The notes: a model not told the origin generated them from the letters alone. DNA of 64,000 nt from Fragilaria crotonensis (GCA_022925895.1 JAKSYS010000137.1:43802-107801), one strand, 5' to 3'. Positions 42,913-54,823 are shown, counted from the first letter of the stretch. Program-made: numbers and translations.

Positions 42913-43554
42913 CTACAGCACAACTGCCTTCAGTCGGTTCATACCAAGAAGACCTGACTTGAGCTCAGGTGTTACTGCCTGTTCTCCGAACCACATGCTG
43001 AGGAAGGCCGTTTGAAACTGGTCCCCATTAATTTTCATCTTTAATACCCCTTGGTCTATCACATGCGTCTCATTTCCGAGCAAAAGCACGGACTGTGTCC
43101 CTCCATTCTCGATCGGCCCAAAAGCATTGATGAAAGCATCACGGTCAGCATCGTAACCATCATATTTGTATGTGACGCTCTGTTCGAGTTGATGTTGCCA
43201 AGCCCCAGTCACCCGTGACTGGTCAACCGATCGAAGGAAGGTGAAATCCATTTGCTTTGGCTGCCTGCACGCTAGCACTTCTTCGATGCTTTGCATTTGA
43301 GATGCCGTCCAGAAACCAGCAACGTAAATCCTAAGATTCATGCCAAAAAGACTGAACTGTCGGACGCCTTCGCCATTGCGAACCAATGTCACTCCATTCA
43401 CTACCTTCAACTCCTCCAAGTGGATTCCTTCGAGTACAAAGGATGATCTGTACTCCATTCCGGTTTCAGCAGCAGCAGCGGAACACGCCATGGCACAGAA
43501 AATAAGAGCAAGAAGACCAAACATGACTCTATTGCCAGAAAACATTACACACAT
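42913..43554 (-). CDS. Chalcone-isomerase-fold protein with signal peptide
   Basis: The first ATG in frame is 43554, giving 213 residues. The N-terminus has a clear signal peptide (MFGLLALIFCAMACSAAAA). The mature part has VNGVTLVRNGEGVRQFSLFGMNLRIYVAGFW and then DFTFLRSVD, and ends LSMWFGEQAVTPELKSGLLG, the strand and helix pattern of the chalcone-isomerase-like domain. Most members outside plants lack isomerase activity and bind fatty acids or have unknown roles. The final destination (secreted, ER or plastid) is not clear because no Phe follows the cleavage site. Confidence 0.78.
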   Translation of the reverse strand: MCVMFSGNRVMFGLLALIFCAMACSAAAAETGMEYRSSFVLEGIHLEELKVVNGVTLVRNGEGVRQFSLFGMNLRIYVAGFWTASQMQSIEEVLACRQPKQMDFTFLRSVDQSRVTGAWQHQLEQSVTYKYDGYDADRDAFINAFGPIENGGTQSVLLLGNETHVIDQGVLKMKINGDQFQTAFLSMWFGEQAVTPELKSGLLGMNRLKAVVL

Positions 43555-44512
43555 AGTCCCTGGAACAGTTGAGCGCTCAGGTTGCCAGCTGTCACGAGCC
43601 AAAGTCGATGGTGTTTTTGTGTCAGATTTCAGTTGAAGATGATTGGTAGATTAATACTCCGTATGCAAATGGAGTATGTAGGGGGGGATTGGAAATTGGA
43701 ATGCGAATTGGCGGAGGTGTCGCATGGCGCGTGTCGTGTTTCGGTCCTTCGCGGGATCAAGACTTCCCGCGCCAAAATGCGATATGCCGATATGCCACAT
43801 ATGACATATGCCATATGCCACATCTCATAGAGCGTCGTAGACTGCGCATGTACGAGTACCAATATGTACGTACATATAGAACATATTCCAACGATTCCGA
43901 GGGATATGCAATATTTATGCAATATGAGGGAGTATGATATATGCAAGAGATCTTGATGCAGCAACTTTACTCTTGTACTACTATGATACAGTTCGCAGTA
44001 CTCGGGGTACTATCGATAGAACAATATAACATACTACTACCTACCGTACTGTACTATGTACCTATGATTCTGGACATCCCCCCCTTTCATACATGTGTAA
44101 TGTGTATGCATACATACGACAGTGGTTCTTTTTTTTTTTGGTACAGTGCACCCGTGCACCCTGCATTTCGGGGGGCGGTTGCGATTGCAATTATTTGTCG
44201 TTCTACTTTTTACATGGCACTCCGGGACCCATTTTGAATTTTACAGAGAAGACAGGTTTTAACCATGGTTCGTTTAGGCAAAACAATGATGGAGAAAGAA
44301 AATTTGGCTACTAGGAAGACACGGCTTGATCAACATTGAGCGTGAGCACGGGTTAAGGGTAAATATCCGATGTCACTGCTGACCGACTTGTGCATTCGCT
44401 GACCCGCTTTGCTTAAGCCATTGGCTATCATCAAAAGCAGCAAAATACAACTTCCTCACGGGCAAGACATGTCTTCTCAACGCATAAGAGCAAGACACGA
44501 ATGATCCGTCCA
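43555..44512. other. Gene-free stretch
   Basis: Contains a CATATG/GCCATATG-rich tract at about 43780-43830 and GTAC-rich sequence at about 43850-44070. No supported gene. Confidence 0.5.
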
Positions 44513-45372
44513 CTATCGCAGTACTTGAATGTACCCGGTGCTTCCCATCACTTCTCGGTTGTCAACATCAAGTTGATCAAGAATTTTCCATCCGTATCGT
44601 GGGTCTAGTGCTCTATCTGTAGTGATAACTACACAGCCATTTCGGCATGACCTTGACAAGAATTCACTCCACTGTTTGTCTAGCATCATTGCGCCCAGTT
44701 CTTCCGAAAAACCGTCGGTCTTGAAAGTAGAGCAGTAGGAGAATATCAGATGCGCTCTAGCTATCACATCGGGGAGTTGCTCTGCAGGACCCAAATGCAA
44801 GGCAAGAGTATTTCGCCCAAGAGTTGATTCATCCCTCTTCTCAAATAACTTGTTTCTGACCCCGACAGCAATAGCCCGGGATGCAACATCCGTCAAGACG
44901 TTGCATATTTCAATGCCATGTACAGACCACGGGTTTCTTTCGGTCCCTCGGTAAGAGCAAGGTAGCAAGCAAGTCGTCCACATCCAGATCCCAAATCTAG
45001 CATTTCGACTGTGCCATTGAATTCTGGAATGTAACGCAACGCCAGGTCTACCAGTTCATCAGTCGAATGTGTTGGAAATTCTCCGTATGCGAAACAAAGT
45101 CGGGGATCGTCTCCAATGATCAGCTTTGTAGGGTCAAACCCTTGCGCGTCCTTAGCAGCTGTGATTCTTTGCCCATATTCTTCCGATGGGAGCAAGCAGG
45201 TGTCAACCAGTTTGAGACCATCTTCTCGTGAAAGGCGAGTCGGAACGGAGGCTGATATCACTGCTGCATGAAGGCCGACGTTGCGACGCGAAGCATGCAC
45301 AGGAAAGTTGAAAGCTAGAGCTTCCGCAGTCAGGTTGCAGAAGATAAACAACAACGACACACTGAACTTCAT
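44513..45372 (-). CDS. Plastid-targeted SAM-dependent methyltransferase, one frame break
   Basis: The start at ATG 45372 (MKFSVSLLFIFCNLTAEALA) gives a signal peptide followed by FNFP, a canonical AF plastid motif. The SAM-binding motif I is EMLDLGSGCGRLACYLAL. At about 44940 (GAAACCCGTGG) one base is missing: the frame then continues as VHGIEICNVLTDVASRA, whose acidic residue would be motif II. HLIFSYCSTF and a C-terminal GWKILDQLDVDNREV...YIQVL complete a Rossmann-like methyltransferase of about 285 residues. The missing base lies in a C run, so an assembly error is possible. The substrate is unknown; the fold is reminiscent of DOT1-like or small-molecule enzymes. Confidence 0.7.
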
Positions 45373-45736
45373 TGCAAACGTGTTCGCTGCCGAAGACCAT
45401 GCCTGACACTCTGACACTCCGCTTCATTCTCGTCAGCGACGATATGCAGTTGCTGTGCATGATCAGAGATTTTTTGGTACAGTACCAGTATGATACATAG
45501 AAATCAGACGTTCTCCGTCCACGTACTACTGGTACAGTAGTACTTGTACTCTGCATGTATGGGTACATGCAGTATGCATACATGCAAAAAATCAGTTGTC
45601 TGCTTGTTTGGAAAAGACTTGACACGACGACACAAGGTTAAACGAATCGGACTTCAGATATCGCACTCGGAGTATTCATCTTGCGTGATCCCATTGATTT
45701 CTTGACCGTGTGCCTTCCACCAGAAGTCAGGAAGTA

Positions 45737-46414
45737 ATGAAAAGAATACAATCATCAGTGCCTCCCGTCCTGTTAATTCTTTTCGCTTTCCTCACCCCGG
45801 GCAATGCGTTCGTTGCTCAGACGTTGAGTTTTCGTAGGTCCGCCTTCTCGACAGTGAGATTTACGTCAACGAACGGTCACGTATGGAGCAGAGAGCAGCT
45901 CGTAGACTACGCCTCCAAAGAAGGAGTTGTATTGTCGCTTTCGACGTTGGGGCCTGGTTATCGTGCACTGGCGAGAGCAAAGCATAACGAGACGCAAATA
46001 TTGGGATATTGCGAAGGATTTCTCCGACCTGGTGGTAGTGTACTTCACCTAGACAAGATGGAGGTATTTAAAAAGATGATCAAAACAGCGAGTATTGAGA
46101 ACCCCGGGGAATTTCGTGGTGGAGGTACTTTGTTGGGCGTTGGTCAATTGCTTGGCTATCTATGCTTGCTTCACGGCAAAGAAAATGGTTGCAAGACAGG
46201 CGAGTTTCTAGCAATTGACGATGAAGCAAAGCAGCATCGAAAACTAGTCCAATACTACAAGAGATCGGGATTCAAGATTATCAAGTATGTCGGTGATGGT
46301 TTTAGCGACATTCCGGACAGGTTGGTGTGGGGTGGACGCGGAACACTCATGAGAGAAGAAATCGACATTCTCCTGGAGAGTTGGACCCGTGTTCTTGCTA
46401 AAAAAGTAAGATAA
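45737..46414 (+). CDS. Plastid-targeted protein, probably GNAT-like acyltransferase
   Basis: ATG 45737 gives 225 residues. The leader MKRIQSSVPPVLLILFAFLTPGNA is followed by FVAQ, an AF-type plastid motif. The middle has ILGYCEGFLRPGGSVLHLDKMEVF and GVGQLLGYLCLLHG, and the later CKTGEFLAIDDEAKQHRKLV with YYKRSGFKIIKYVGD. The last segment resembles the GNAT pattern (residue-by-residue short helix, then YYxxxGF before the final strand). No confident Q/RxxGxG/A acetyl-CoA loop is visible, so the function is tentative. Confidence 0.7.
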   Translation: MKRIQSSVPPVLLILFAFLTPGNAFVAQTLSFRRSAFSTVRFTSTNGHVWSREQLVDYASKEGVVLSLSTLGPGYRALARAKHNETQILGYCEGFLRPGGSVLHLDKMEVFKKMIKTASIENPGEFRGGGTLLGVGQLLGYLCLLHGKENGCKTGEFLAIDDEAKQHRKLVQYYKRSGFKIIKYVGDGFSDIPDRLVWGGRGTLMREEIDILLESWTRVLAKKVR

Positions 46415-48174
46415 TGGACTGGCCCACCCTCGTCTTAGACTGTGCGAGGCCCAGTCCAGTTTGGATATAAGAGTCCGAATTTCCCTTCATCTGATAGGGG
46501 TCTCGTGTGGCAAATGTCAGGGGGACACGACGGCCCATGGTTTGCTCTTTCATTCTTTTTCTCATGATGCAACGTGTCGTAAGTCGTAAGAGTAGCGTCG
46601 GCAAGAGTATCGCATGTTCCACGACGAAGTATGCTGGCATTTACATCGCCATGCTCCCGATCATGCCGATCCGCCAACGTGTAGGGTAAGAAGGCCACGC
46701 TTGCTTTGTTTCACAATGGTTTATTCAAATACTGGCTGATTTTGGATAATAGATTGGTGATTCTCATATTTGAGGTATGCATGAAGATTAGCTTCGCTGG
46801 CAGACACATTGCACAAGGCGGGGGCTCCGAAGATTCGGATTCGCTCGACTTCAGTATGCATGTCGGGATCGACGATCAGTTGAAGGGTTGCTAAGATCGT
46901 ATTGACTTTAATGTTGGCAAACATCCTTTAGTGTTGGCAAAACATCTTTATCCATCCGAGCCTGCCAGGTAGTTTCAGCTTATGCAATTTCAGGTTGCAA
47001 CATCCAAACTGCTGGGAAGCTGCACAAAGTACAGTGGTGATAAGCTTCTGACCTCTGCTGTTTTCATTCCATCTTCTTTGTAATCAACTGAATACTCTAC
47101 CTAGTAAGCAGGATCAAACTTAGTAATGGTTTTCAACAAGAACTTGTTTCTCACATTCTCAAACAAATCAACCTCATCCTGGCAAGAGGTGTGCCCTGCT
47201 GCAGGTAGTAGTTATTCATTCAATGGTGAGGAGCAGCAGGAAACCAGTAAATGGACAAGATGCTGGTCTGCATCATTGGTAGGCCTCATTGATTTGTTCA
47301 TTGTCAATCTGTGCAAGCAGTGAATCTTGCAGTTGTGACATCTCAGCATCCTGTTTGGTACATCATGGGCAAGAATCAGTGTAAGTTATGTTACTCAGTT
47401 GCTTGTTGCTTAGCTACGGTAGGGCCGCTAGTAACCTACTACCAAGCTGCACATCGAGGAATCTCATCACCTGCAACTCCTTGGGTGACATCATTAATTG
47501 ATGATCATCATTGCAGGCAACAATCGTAATTGGAGCAAGGCTCAGTACCACCTGCAGCAAGAGAGGACTCCAGCATTGCAACAGATGATAGCAACAAAAT
47601 CATCATACCATCATTGTAAAAGGAAGCTCAACTCTTAAATTATGAGAATCATACGTATACATCAGAATTTTCAATTCAAAATTCTGGCGTGCAGAGTGCG
47701 GTGTCCCAAATCCCGAAACCCTACAGTTCTTCAATTGCTCATATGTCTGGAGTCTGGATTAACGTACGGATTAATGATGTCACAAATGACGTCGTCATGA
47801 CGTAACCGTATGTCGCCGATTCATACTCAGTACAGTAACGGTACTAGTACCAGGTACCAGGGACATCCGGAAAATCGTGTCGTTGAGGACGTCGAGGACA
47901 GAATTATGGAGCAATGCAATCAAATGACCGAATTATTAAAACTAGAAAATAGCTCGAAAAATGATGTGTCATTTGGATGGAAGATAGAACAGACACGCTG
48001 ACAAAGAATGAAAGTTATAGACATATTCAAACACGAAAGGTATTTTAAATCATTCGATGGAAAACGGTTATGGAAATATGAAATTATTACAATGTAGGCC
48101 GGCGCGCGAAGAGCTTGGCAGGCGCGTAACTCTTGATTCATCGGTCGGCCGGCGCGCAACGGCGAAAAGTTCAA
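46415..48174. other. Gene-free stretch with decayed repeats
   Basis: No supported gene. A short direct repeat (TTTAATGTTGGCAAACATC / TTTAGTGTTGGCAAAACATC) lies at about 46908-46950. CA/TG-rich text around 47030-47640 resembles that of 59.8-60.2 kb (for example GTGTGCCCTGC in both) and may be remains of the same repeat family. Confidence 0.4.
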
Positions 48175-48505
48175 CATAAATCCCGGTTCATGTTTTCGGT
48201 TCATTGAGAATCCCGGTTCATTTTTCCGGTTCATTAAGAATCCCGGTTCATTTTTTTGGTTCATTAAGAATCCCGATTCATTCTTTCGGTCATTTAGAAT
48301 ACGGTTATTTTTTTGTCAATTAAGAATCCCGCTTCTATTCTTTGGTCATAAGGAGTCCCGGTTCATTAACTGTATTCAAGAGAAATCCGGTTCATCAAAC
48401 CGTGTTCATCAAAAATCCGGTTCATCATAATCGGTTCATCGAAAATCCGGTTCATCAAAATCGGTTCATCGAATCTGGTTCATCGAAATCGGTTCAATGG
48501 AAATC
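48175..48505 (+). repeat. Degenerate GGTTCATnnnAATCC repeat array
   Basis: About a dozen units built on CGGTTCAT with an AATCC spacer of 12-26 bases drift in length and sequence across the array; early units have a TTTTTCGG spacer and later ones ATCGAAAATCC. The array is flanked by GGCCGGCGCGC-type GC palindromes on both sides (about 48098-48165 and 48548-48559). Confidence 0.8.
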
Positions 48506-49272
48506 GTGTTCGGAGCGATGTCCATACATGCGAACTTGAGTTTGTGGCCGGCCGGCGCAGAAGTTTTATTGTCGCCTTCCATCTTCTGATGACGTTATAT
48601 GATCGTTATTAATATGCGTTAACGACAAATTTTTTTCTTTAGGTGTCTGTGCCTATGATAGGCGGGGAAAATCAATGAGTATGATACAGGAGCTCTGCCT
48701 GGCATCGTACAGTACCCTTGTACGGTTTCCCGCCATGCTCCCGACAAGAATCACTCGTATCCCCAAAAACTTCGAAATGTTTGGGTTAACCCGGAATTCC
48801 GGATGTCCCAGGTAAAGGTTATAGGTTAGCATACCGTAACTTCTCTACCTTTTACTGTGCTGTATCCGTTTGGTCGAGTACAAGTAGTAGTACGTATACA
48901 TAGTAGATGGTAGTACTGTACACAAATACAAGTACGGAATACGGAAACATGAAGAAGATTCATCCATCATCCATGTGAAACGTGTGATGCCTGGTCCCGA
49001 AGTCCCGATGCCACATGCCAATCAACAATCAACCAGCTTGTCGGCATCTGAGTTGTGTTGTTGTGGAATTCTGGTGCGTATCCATGTCCGTGTGCGTATA
49101 GTTGATCATTGCTGTTGTATTGCGCTGAACTCATTCGTCGCCACTGTATTGTGTACTTTTAAGTTGGACGCTGGAAGTTGGAACTACTGAACTCAACACT
49201 ACTCTCTCTACACCCAACCCCCAATTCGCCTATTTCTCAACTCTTATTTGTGCTTTGTGTGTTGTAGAAACG
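48506..49272. other. Gene-free stretch upstream of the phosphate-carrier gene
   Basis: Contains a GTAC-rich tract at about 48880-48940 and a pyrimidine-rich part directly before the gene (about 49200-49250), a plausible 5' UTR or initiator zone. No TATA box could be assigned. Confidence 0.4.
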
Positions 49273-50370
49273 ATGAGGGTTGTGTGTATTGCCCATCTCC
49301 ACTTGCTCGTGCTTTTTATCAGCGCATCCATTTCTCAATGCCTGGCAGTTGACTATCGCTATTTTGTTGCCGGCGGGGTTTGCGCTGCGTATTCACATGG
49401 GATCACAACCCCAATCGATGTCATCAAGACCAAGATGCAGGCAGATCCGACTGAGTACAACGATGGAATGCTGTCGGCAGCAGCGAAGATTATCAAGAAA
49501 GACGGCCCAGGGGTTTTGCTCGGCGGTCTCGGTCCGACTGTAGTGGGTTACGGTATTGAAGGCGCAGCCAAGTTCGGAATTTATGAGATACTCAAGCCTA
49601 TTTTTGGTCAGGTCATTGAGGATCAACCGACAGCCTTCATCCTGGCCAGCATAGCCGCCGGCGCTGTTGCCGCCCTCATTCTATGTCCCGCAGAATCTGT
49701 TAGAATCAGAATTGTCACAGACAAGGACTACGCCGACAAAGGCTTACTATCGGGACTCCCAAAGTTGATCAAAGATGAAGGCTTCTTGGAAATGTTTGGT
49801 GGCTTCCCCGCCATGCTTACTAAACAGGTGCGTCAAACGTCAAACTCATGAACTGAATCCCTTCATATTCACTTTTACAACCTCCTTTCCATTGATATCT
49901 CACCTTACAACAACTCTCACCAGGTTCCGTATACGATGGCGAAACAAGTTTCATTCGATTTCTTCGCAGCCATGCTTTACACTCTCTTGAAGGGAACGGA
50001 CATCGACATGAAGTGGGTTGTTTCGGTAGCTGCGGCAGCATCTGCTTCTGTTCTTGCGTGCACCTTTTCTCAGCCTGGAGATATGGTACGTTTACCAACG
50101 AAAGTTCCTCGTTCTCAGCGATTGTACGACGTCGCAACCGTTTTTACTCACCTTTGAATTCGAAAGATCCTTACCGAGACATATAAGGGTGGAACTCCAG
50201 GATCCTTCGGTAAGGTCGTCAACACAATCTGGGGGCGTGGTGGAATTCCGGAGTTCTTTGTCGGAATACAGGCCAGATTTGTGCACGTCGGGGGGATCAT
50301 CACTACACAGTTGGTCGTCTACGATATTGTCAAACAATTATTGGGACTGCCGGCGACTGGATCACATTGA
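49273..50370 (+). CDS. Phosphate-carrier-like SLC25 protein with an N-terminal signal peptide, three exons
   Basis: Exons are 49273-49827, 49924-50085 and 50167-50370; both introns (96 and 81 bp) are GT-AG, in phase 0 and restore the frame, giving 306 residues. Carrier repeats show TTPIDVIKTKMQADP, LCPAESVRIRIVTD and a third repeat with FSQPGDM. GGLGPTVVGYGIEGAAKFGIYE matches the phosphate carrier family (SLC25A3/PiC: G-x-PTxxGYxxQGxxKFGxYE), with Gln replaced by Glu. Unusually, the protein begins with a hydrophobic signal-like peptide (MRVVCIAHLHLLVLFISASISQCLA), which mitochondrial carriers lack, so targeting to the ER or plastid envelope is possible. Confidence 0.88.
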
Positions 50371-50890
50371 GGTTTTGAAATTTGCCGAGGACTCTTACCG
50401 TGAACGCTAGAAATACTTTGCATGAACTATCTTTGTCCTTCACAAGCAAGTTATTGCATCAGTAGCAATAGGTCACTGCAAGCTCCTCATTTATTTATGA
50501 GCCTGGTCCACTCGAGAGTTAGTTATTCTAGTGGTTTTGGTAACATCTCGTACGCAACGGTCGATACCACTGCGTACACAAAGTTAAATGCAAGACAAAA
50601 TGACTTCCTTCTACCCACTTGAAGTTGCGCTCACGCCGACAGAAAGCAATCCGCTATCCCTGGTGACCCTATCGCCGTTCCCGAATGTTGGCTCTCGCGT
50701 CGTCCTTCCATCGTTTCTACCACGTGAAAACGTGGTTTCGCTATGCCTAAAACAAATCCTTAACTGTGGTTCTCTTATAAGTCTGGATATTCTCACTCTA
50801 CCCAGTGACTTCAATAGCAACGAATAGACACCTGTGTTCGAAAGCACGCGGGGGGGATAGCCCAACATTCTAACGAGAGCTCCGTACACC
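50371..50890. other. Intergenic between convergent genes
   Basis: The phosphate-carrier-like gene and OvoA converge here. ORFs present are short and without domains. A possible polyadenylation region was not identified with certainty. Confidence 0.4.
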
Positions 50891-53861
50891 TTATTCAAGT
50901 TTACGCCAGCCCGTCGCTTCGCTCACAATGTATTGGTACTTGCGCTGGTGCTCACGAATTACCAAAGGCATCTCTTCTTCGTGAATCTTTTCAAAGCCTC
51001 GTTCCTCCATGATCAGCTGGAGCTCATCCTTAGAGCGGAGCTTGTCCTTCGATACAGGATCATAGAATCCACCCAGCCACTTGCTACGTGGAGTGAACTG
51101 CTCTAGCCAACTGAACGGCGTCACAAGTACCACAACTCCTCCTTTGTTGACCACACGAGGCAAACCGTTGAGACATCCCAAAGGATCTGGGAGTCGACAC
51201 AAAAGGTTTGACATGATAACACCGTCGTACTTTCCCAAGTGGCCATCCGTGGCCATTTCTCCAATTCTGCAAGCGTCGCCCTGGAAAAAGTTCACCTTAC
51301 TACGAATTTCTTGCGAAACATCGTGCTCGTGAGCAGCTTCAACCTGCTCAAATAGGTCGGCCTCGATTGGTATCTTGAAACGCACTTGCTCAGCCTTTTG
51401 CATTCGCATTGCTGCGACAACGAAGCTATTGCTGAAGTCGAAAGCATCAACGTGGTCAAAAGATTTGGCCATTTCGAACGAGGCGCCACCAACTGCACAG
51501 CCCACATCCAAGGCACTTTCCATCTTCTCAGGAGCTAAGCGAGCCAACAACTCGGCAACGCGTTGTGGGAAGCGAAGCCCATGCGTGGGTGCATGCTGGT
51601 GACTAATGATCGGCGATACGCCCTCTCGAACACCAGACAATGGATAGTGCAAACTCAGGTACATGTTCAAAGATTCATCTGTTTCGTAAACGTTGTCGTT
51701 CGACTGCTTGTCACCTTCGTCATCCTGAACCAAAGCAGCCTCTCGAGCTGCAAGTTGACCACCAAAGCGTCCAGCAAACAAGTGGGTTGCCGGAGCATCA
51801 TGGTCCGAAGCAACCAGGCGGAACCCGGAATGCTGCAAGAAATGAGGGCGAAAATGAAATCTGGCGAAGACGGATGCTTCATCGCCTGTACTGATAAATG
51901 AACCCCCGACAATCAAGGAATGCTTCCCGTCGAAACAAGGAGACGAGAAGTCGTCATATACGTGATGAACTTCAAAACCTTTCAATGGATTGAAGTGATC
52001 TTCCGTCCATTCCCAAGCATTTCCAGTTGTATCGCGATGTCCAGTATGTGATGGGCTAAAGTAATCCACAGGGTTCTGGGAGGCAAAAGCTAGGTTCATG
52101 TTGGATCCCGAAGGGCCTTCCGCGAATGACGCACCACCGACGGCCAAGACTCGGTCTGCATTCACATCTTTGCGTGCCGCGTCCAGACTATGCTCCTTGT
52201 TCCGGATAACGTGGTGCTCCGCTTCTGTCAGCAAACGATACGGCCTCGATGTAGGCGATCCCTCTTTCGACGTCTTCCAGCGGCAGAAAGCTTTAGCTTC
52301 GTAAAATGTGCAGTCAACGGGCCAATCCCATGGCATCGATATGATTTTAAAAATCGTTCTCAACGAGTACTCATGGGATCCTGCAGGTCCCAATGGCTCC
52401 CAGAAGAAGGGCCACTTCAAATTTCGATGGGTTCTCCATGCCCAGCCGTCGTCACACCAAAATTGCTGTTCTCTGTATCCTCCGTCAGCAACAAACTGCC
52501 AGAATTCTCCATTGGTGATCATATACTCGGAGGCCTGAAAGGGTGGGACCGAAACTGTACGTTCACCGTATTCGTTATCCCATCCGTAGGAAGGAAAATC
52601 TGCAGGCTTCCCTAGATCGACACTCTCGGCATTAACAGTAATCATTTTGTTTCGAGGGTAATCAACTCCCTCAATGGGCATTGTGGACGGCGTTGCCTTT
52701 GCGGCAGAAGGGTGAAGCGACGGCCAGCTCTTTGGGGTTTGAACAAGGTGGTATGGGGCCTCCCTGAACAAAACTGAGCTAGTTTCGAAATGAATTCTCT
52801 CATGCTCGAATCCCTGTGGCCAAGGCGTAAGAGTGCGTCGTCACGCGCAATGCATGTCGCATTCGTATGATAACGTACCATGAACAAGGCCCACATCGGA
52901 TGCTCCTTATTGACCGACACAGGACCGTGACTGTCATCCAAGGATGGATGCGTCATGATTGTATTGACAATAACCTCATATACCCGCTTGCGATACTCGT
53001 GAACTTCCGAAACAGTAGGCCACATCATGTCGTTCTTGTGCATGTCATCCCAAAGCATTTCGTCCACCCCAATCTCAAAGATGCTCTCGAAGTAAGGGTT
53101 AACCGGTTTCTCAAGGACTCCGGCCACTCTTAGCTTATTAATGTACAAACAAGGAGAGTGCCCATAGTAAAATATTTGGGGATGTCGGAGACCATGGACA
53201 GGTGGGCGGTAGAAGTATTCTTCGCCATTGAGACCCGCGAAAAGTGTTTCGAAAAGTGTCCATGAGTTGTCGAAATAATCTTTGACTGAGTCGCGAGTGA
53301 CAGCATTCAAGTTCGGGAATGGCAAAGAACGTATTGTGCCGTCCTTATCTAACCCTGTATTTCATTTTTTTTGGTCGCGAATAGCAGTAAAAGGGGTTAC
53401 GTCATGTGTAGGTTATTTGGTCGCGAATGGCACTGTTAGCGGAAGGATAATCGATGGGCTTTCAAGATGACGCATCTCCTTTTCAACAAAACTCACCAGG
53501 ACAACGAGATGGAGGCACTCCCGTGAACCAGTCGTCAGAACGAGGTCCGCTTAACCATCTGTTGACATTTCCTCTGCCGAGGTTGATCCTCCATGCTTCA
53601 TCCACAGGCGTGTCAAACTTGATCCTTGCATCACCTGACGCGACATGACCTTGGAACTTCATTGAAAACTCATCATAGTCGCACTGGGTAACAGCCACGG
53701 TGCTTTTGTATCTGAGCGAGATTGAGCTTGGAAGTGTTTTACGAAAGGACCGGCGTATCGATATCGGAGTATGTCGATAAAGCCTTCACGACGAACGTTC
53801 GTCTGCTGCCAGCGGATCCCAGTGTGATAATGGAGTTAAGTCTGTTCTTGCATAGCATCAT
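50891..53861 (-). CDS. ovoA: OvoA: 5-histidylcysteine sulfoxide synthase with methyltransferase domain (ovothiol biosynthesis)
   Basis: Four exons are proposed: 53861-53743, 53711-53497, 53348-52879 and 52813-50891, giving 908 residues. The introns of 148 and 65 bp are well supported; the first, of only 31 bp (GTAAAA...CTCAG), is tentative. The N-terminus (MMLCKNRLNSIITLG...) looks like a mitochondrial presequence. The DinB-like domain has LRHPQIFYYGH and FEHERIHFETSSVL, giving the iron-binding His and HxxxH triad. The FGE-sulfatase-type domain has DWPVDCTFYEAKAFCRWK, GNAWEWTEDHFNP and HSGFRLV. The C-terminal methyltransferase has ALDVGCAVGGASFEMA. OvoA joins cysteine to histidine as a sulfoxide and later N-methylates the product to ovothiol A. 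Family and domain order are clear. Confidence 0.93.
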
Positions 53862-54463
53862 GTCGGACTTCTTTGGAATGATGGTGTGAGGCACACGATG
53901 TTGTTAGTCTATGGACCCGACACAGCAACACAACTGACGCAGTTTTATGATGTGAAAGTCTCGTCATTTCTCAATACTGGAGGTTTTTGGCTTTTAGATC
54001 AAATGCGTGTCACTGCCGTCACTCAATCCTTCTGTCCGACCTGAAAAACCGGTTTAGGTAATGTTCCTACAGTGTCCTACCGGTAGTCATATTAAGTAAT
54101 GGAGCTCGTTTTAACTTAGCACAGAATTCTTGAGAAAGTATCCGAGAGTAGGAACATAGATGTCGTCTCCTTTGCGTGTCGTGTCGAAAATGCGCAAGCA
54201 TTGGAGCAACCCTGAAAACACAAAATCTATTTTGTGTGTGTGTCTCACCACATGAAACGACCATGTGTGATCATGTCTCGGTTTTTGTCAAATCTGGTCT
54301 GTATGTGTATCGCTAGGTTGTTATAGATTTGAGTAACATTTAGCCCTGAAATGCGATTGGTTTCAGGATATCATAGTGTTTTGGGCGAGTACATGATTTT
54401 CTTTTGTATGTGTGTTTGTCATCAGATTTCATTCCTTTGTCATGGCAAGCGTCGTCAGCCACC

Positions 54464-54757
54464 ATGAACGATAAGGATGATGATTTGATTCTTTTCCTGG
54501 CAATTCGTCAATGCTATCAGTTGAAGCTACTTGATGAGGATGCTGTCCGTCCTCATTCCAGGTACAGGAAGGATTTTATGAGACGTCTGGACGCGTACAA
54601 ACGTCGAATCAGACGACGTTATATACCTCGTCCGTCCCTTCACCTTCCATCCATGTCGGCTTGGCGCTTGGCGTGTTCTGTATTTAGCCAGACAAGATCA
54701 GGCCCTGAGAAGAGCGGGAAGCGTCCCTCCGACGGTCGGTCAAAATGGCTCGTATAG
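54464..54757 (+). pseudogene. Short unknown ORF, possibly an N-terminal transposase relic
   Basis: From ATG 54464: MNDKDDDLILFLAIRQCYQL... followed by a very basic stretch (RYRKDFMRRLDAYKRRIRRR) and then text that loses coding character. In another frame LYLARQDQALRRA resembles a segment found after the N-terminus of some PIF-like transposases, so this may be a fragment. Evidence is weak. Confidence 0.3.
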
Positions 54758-54823
54758 TTGTCGTGTAGACTTCGTCGTGCACAATTTTGGGTGCGTGGTA
54801 CATGTTCGACGTGGACGCCATCA

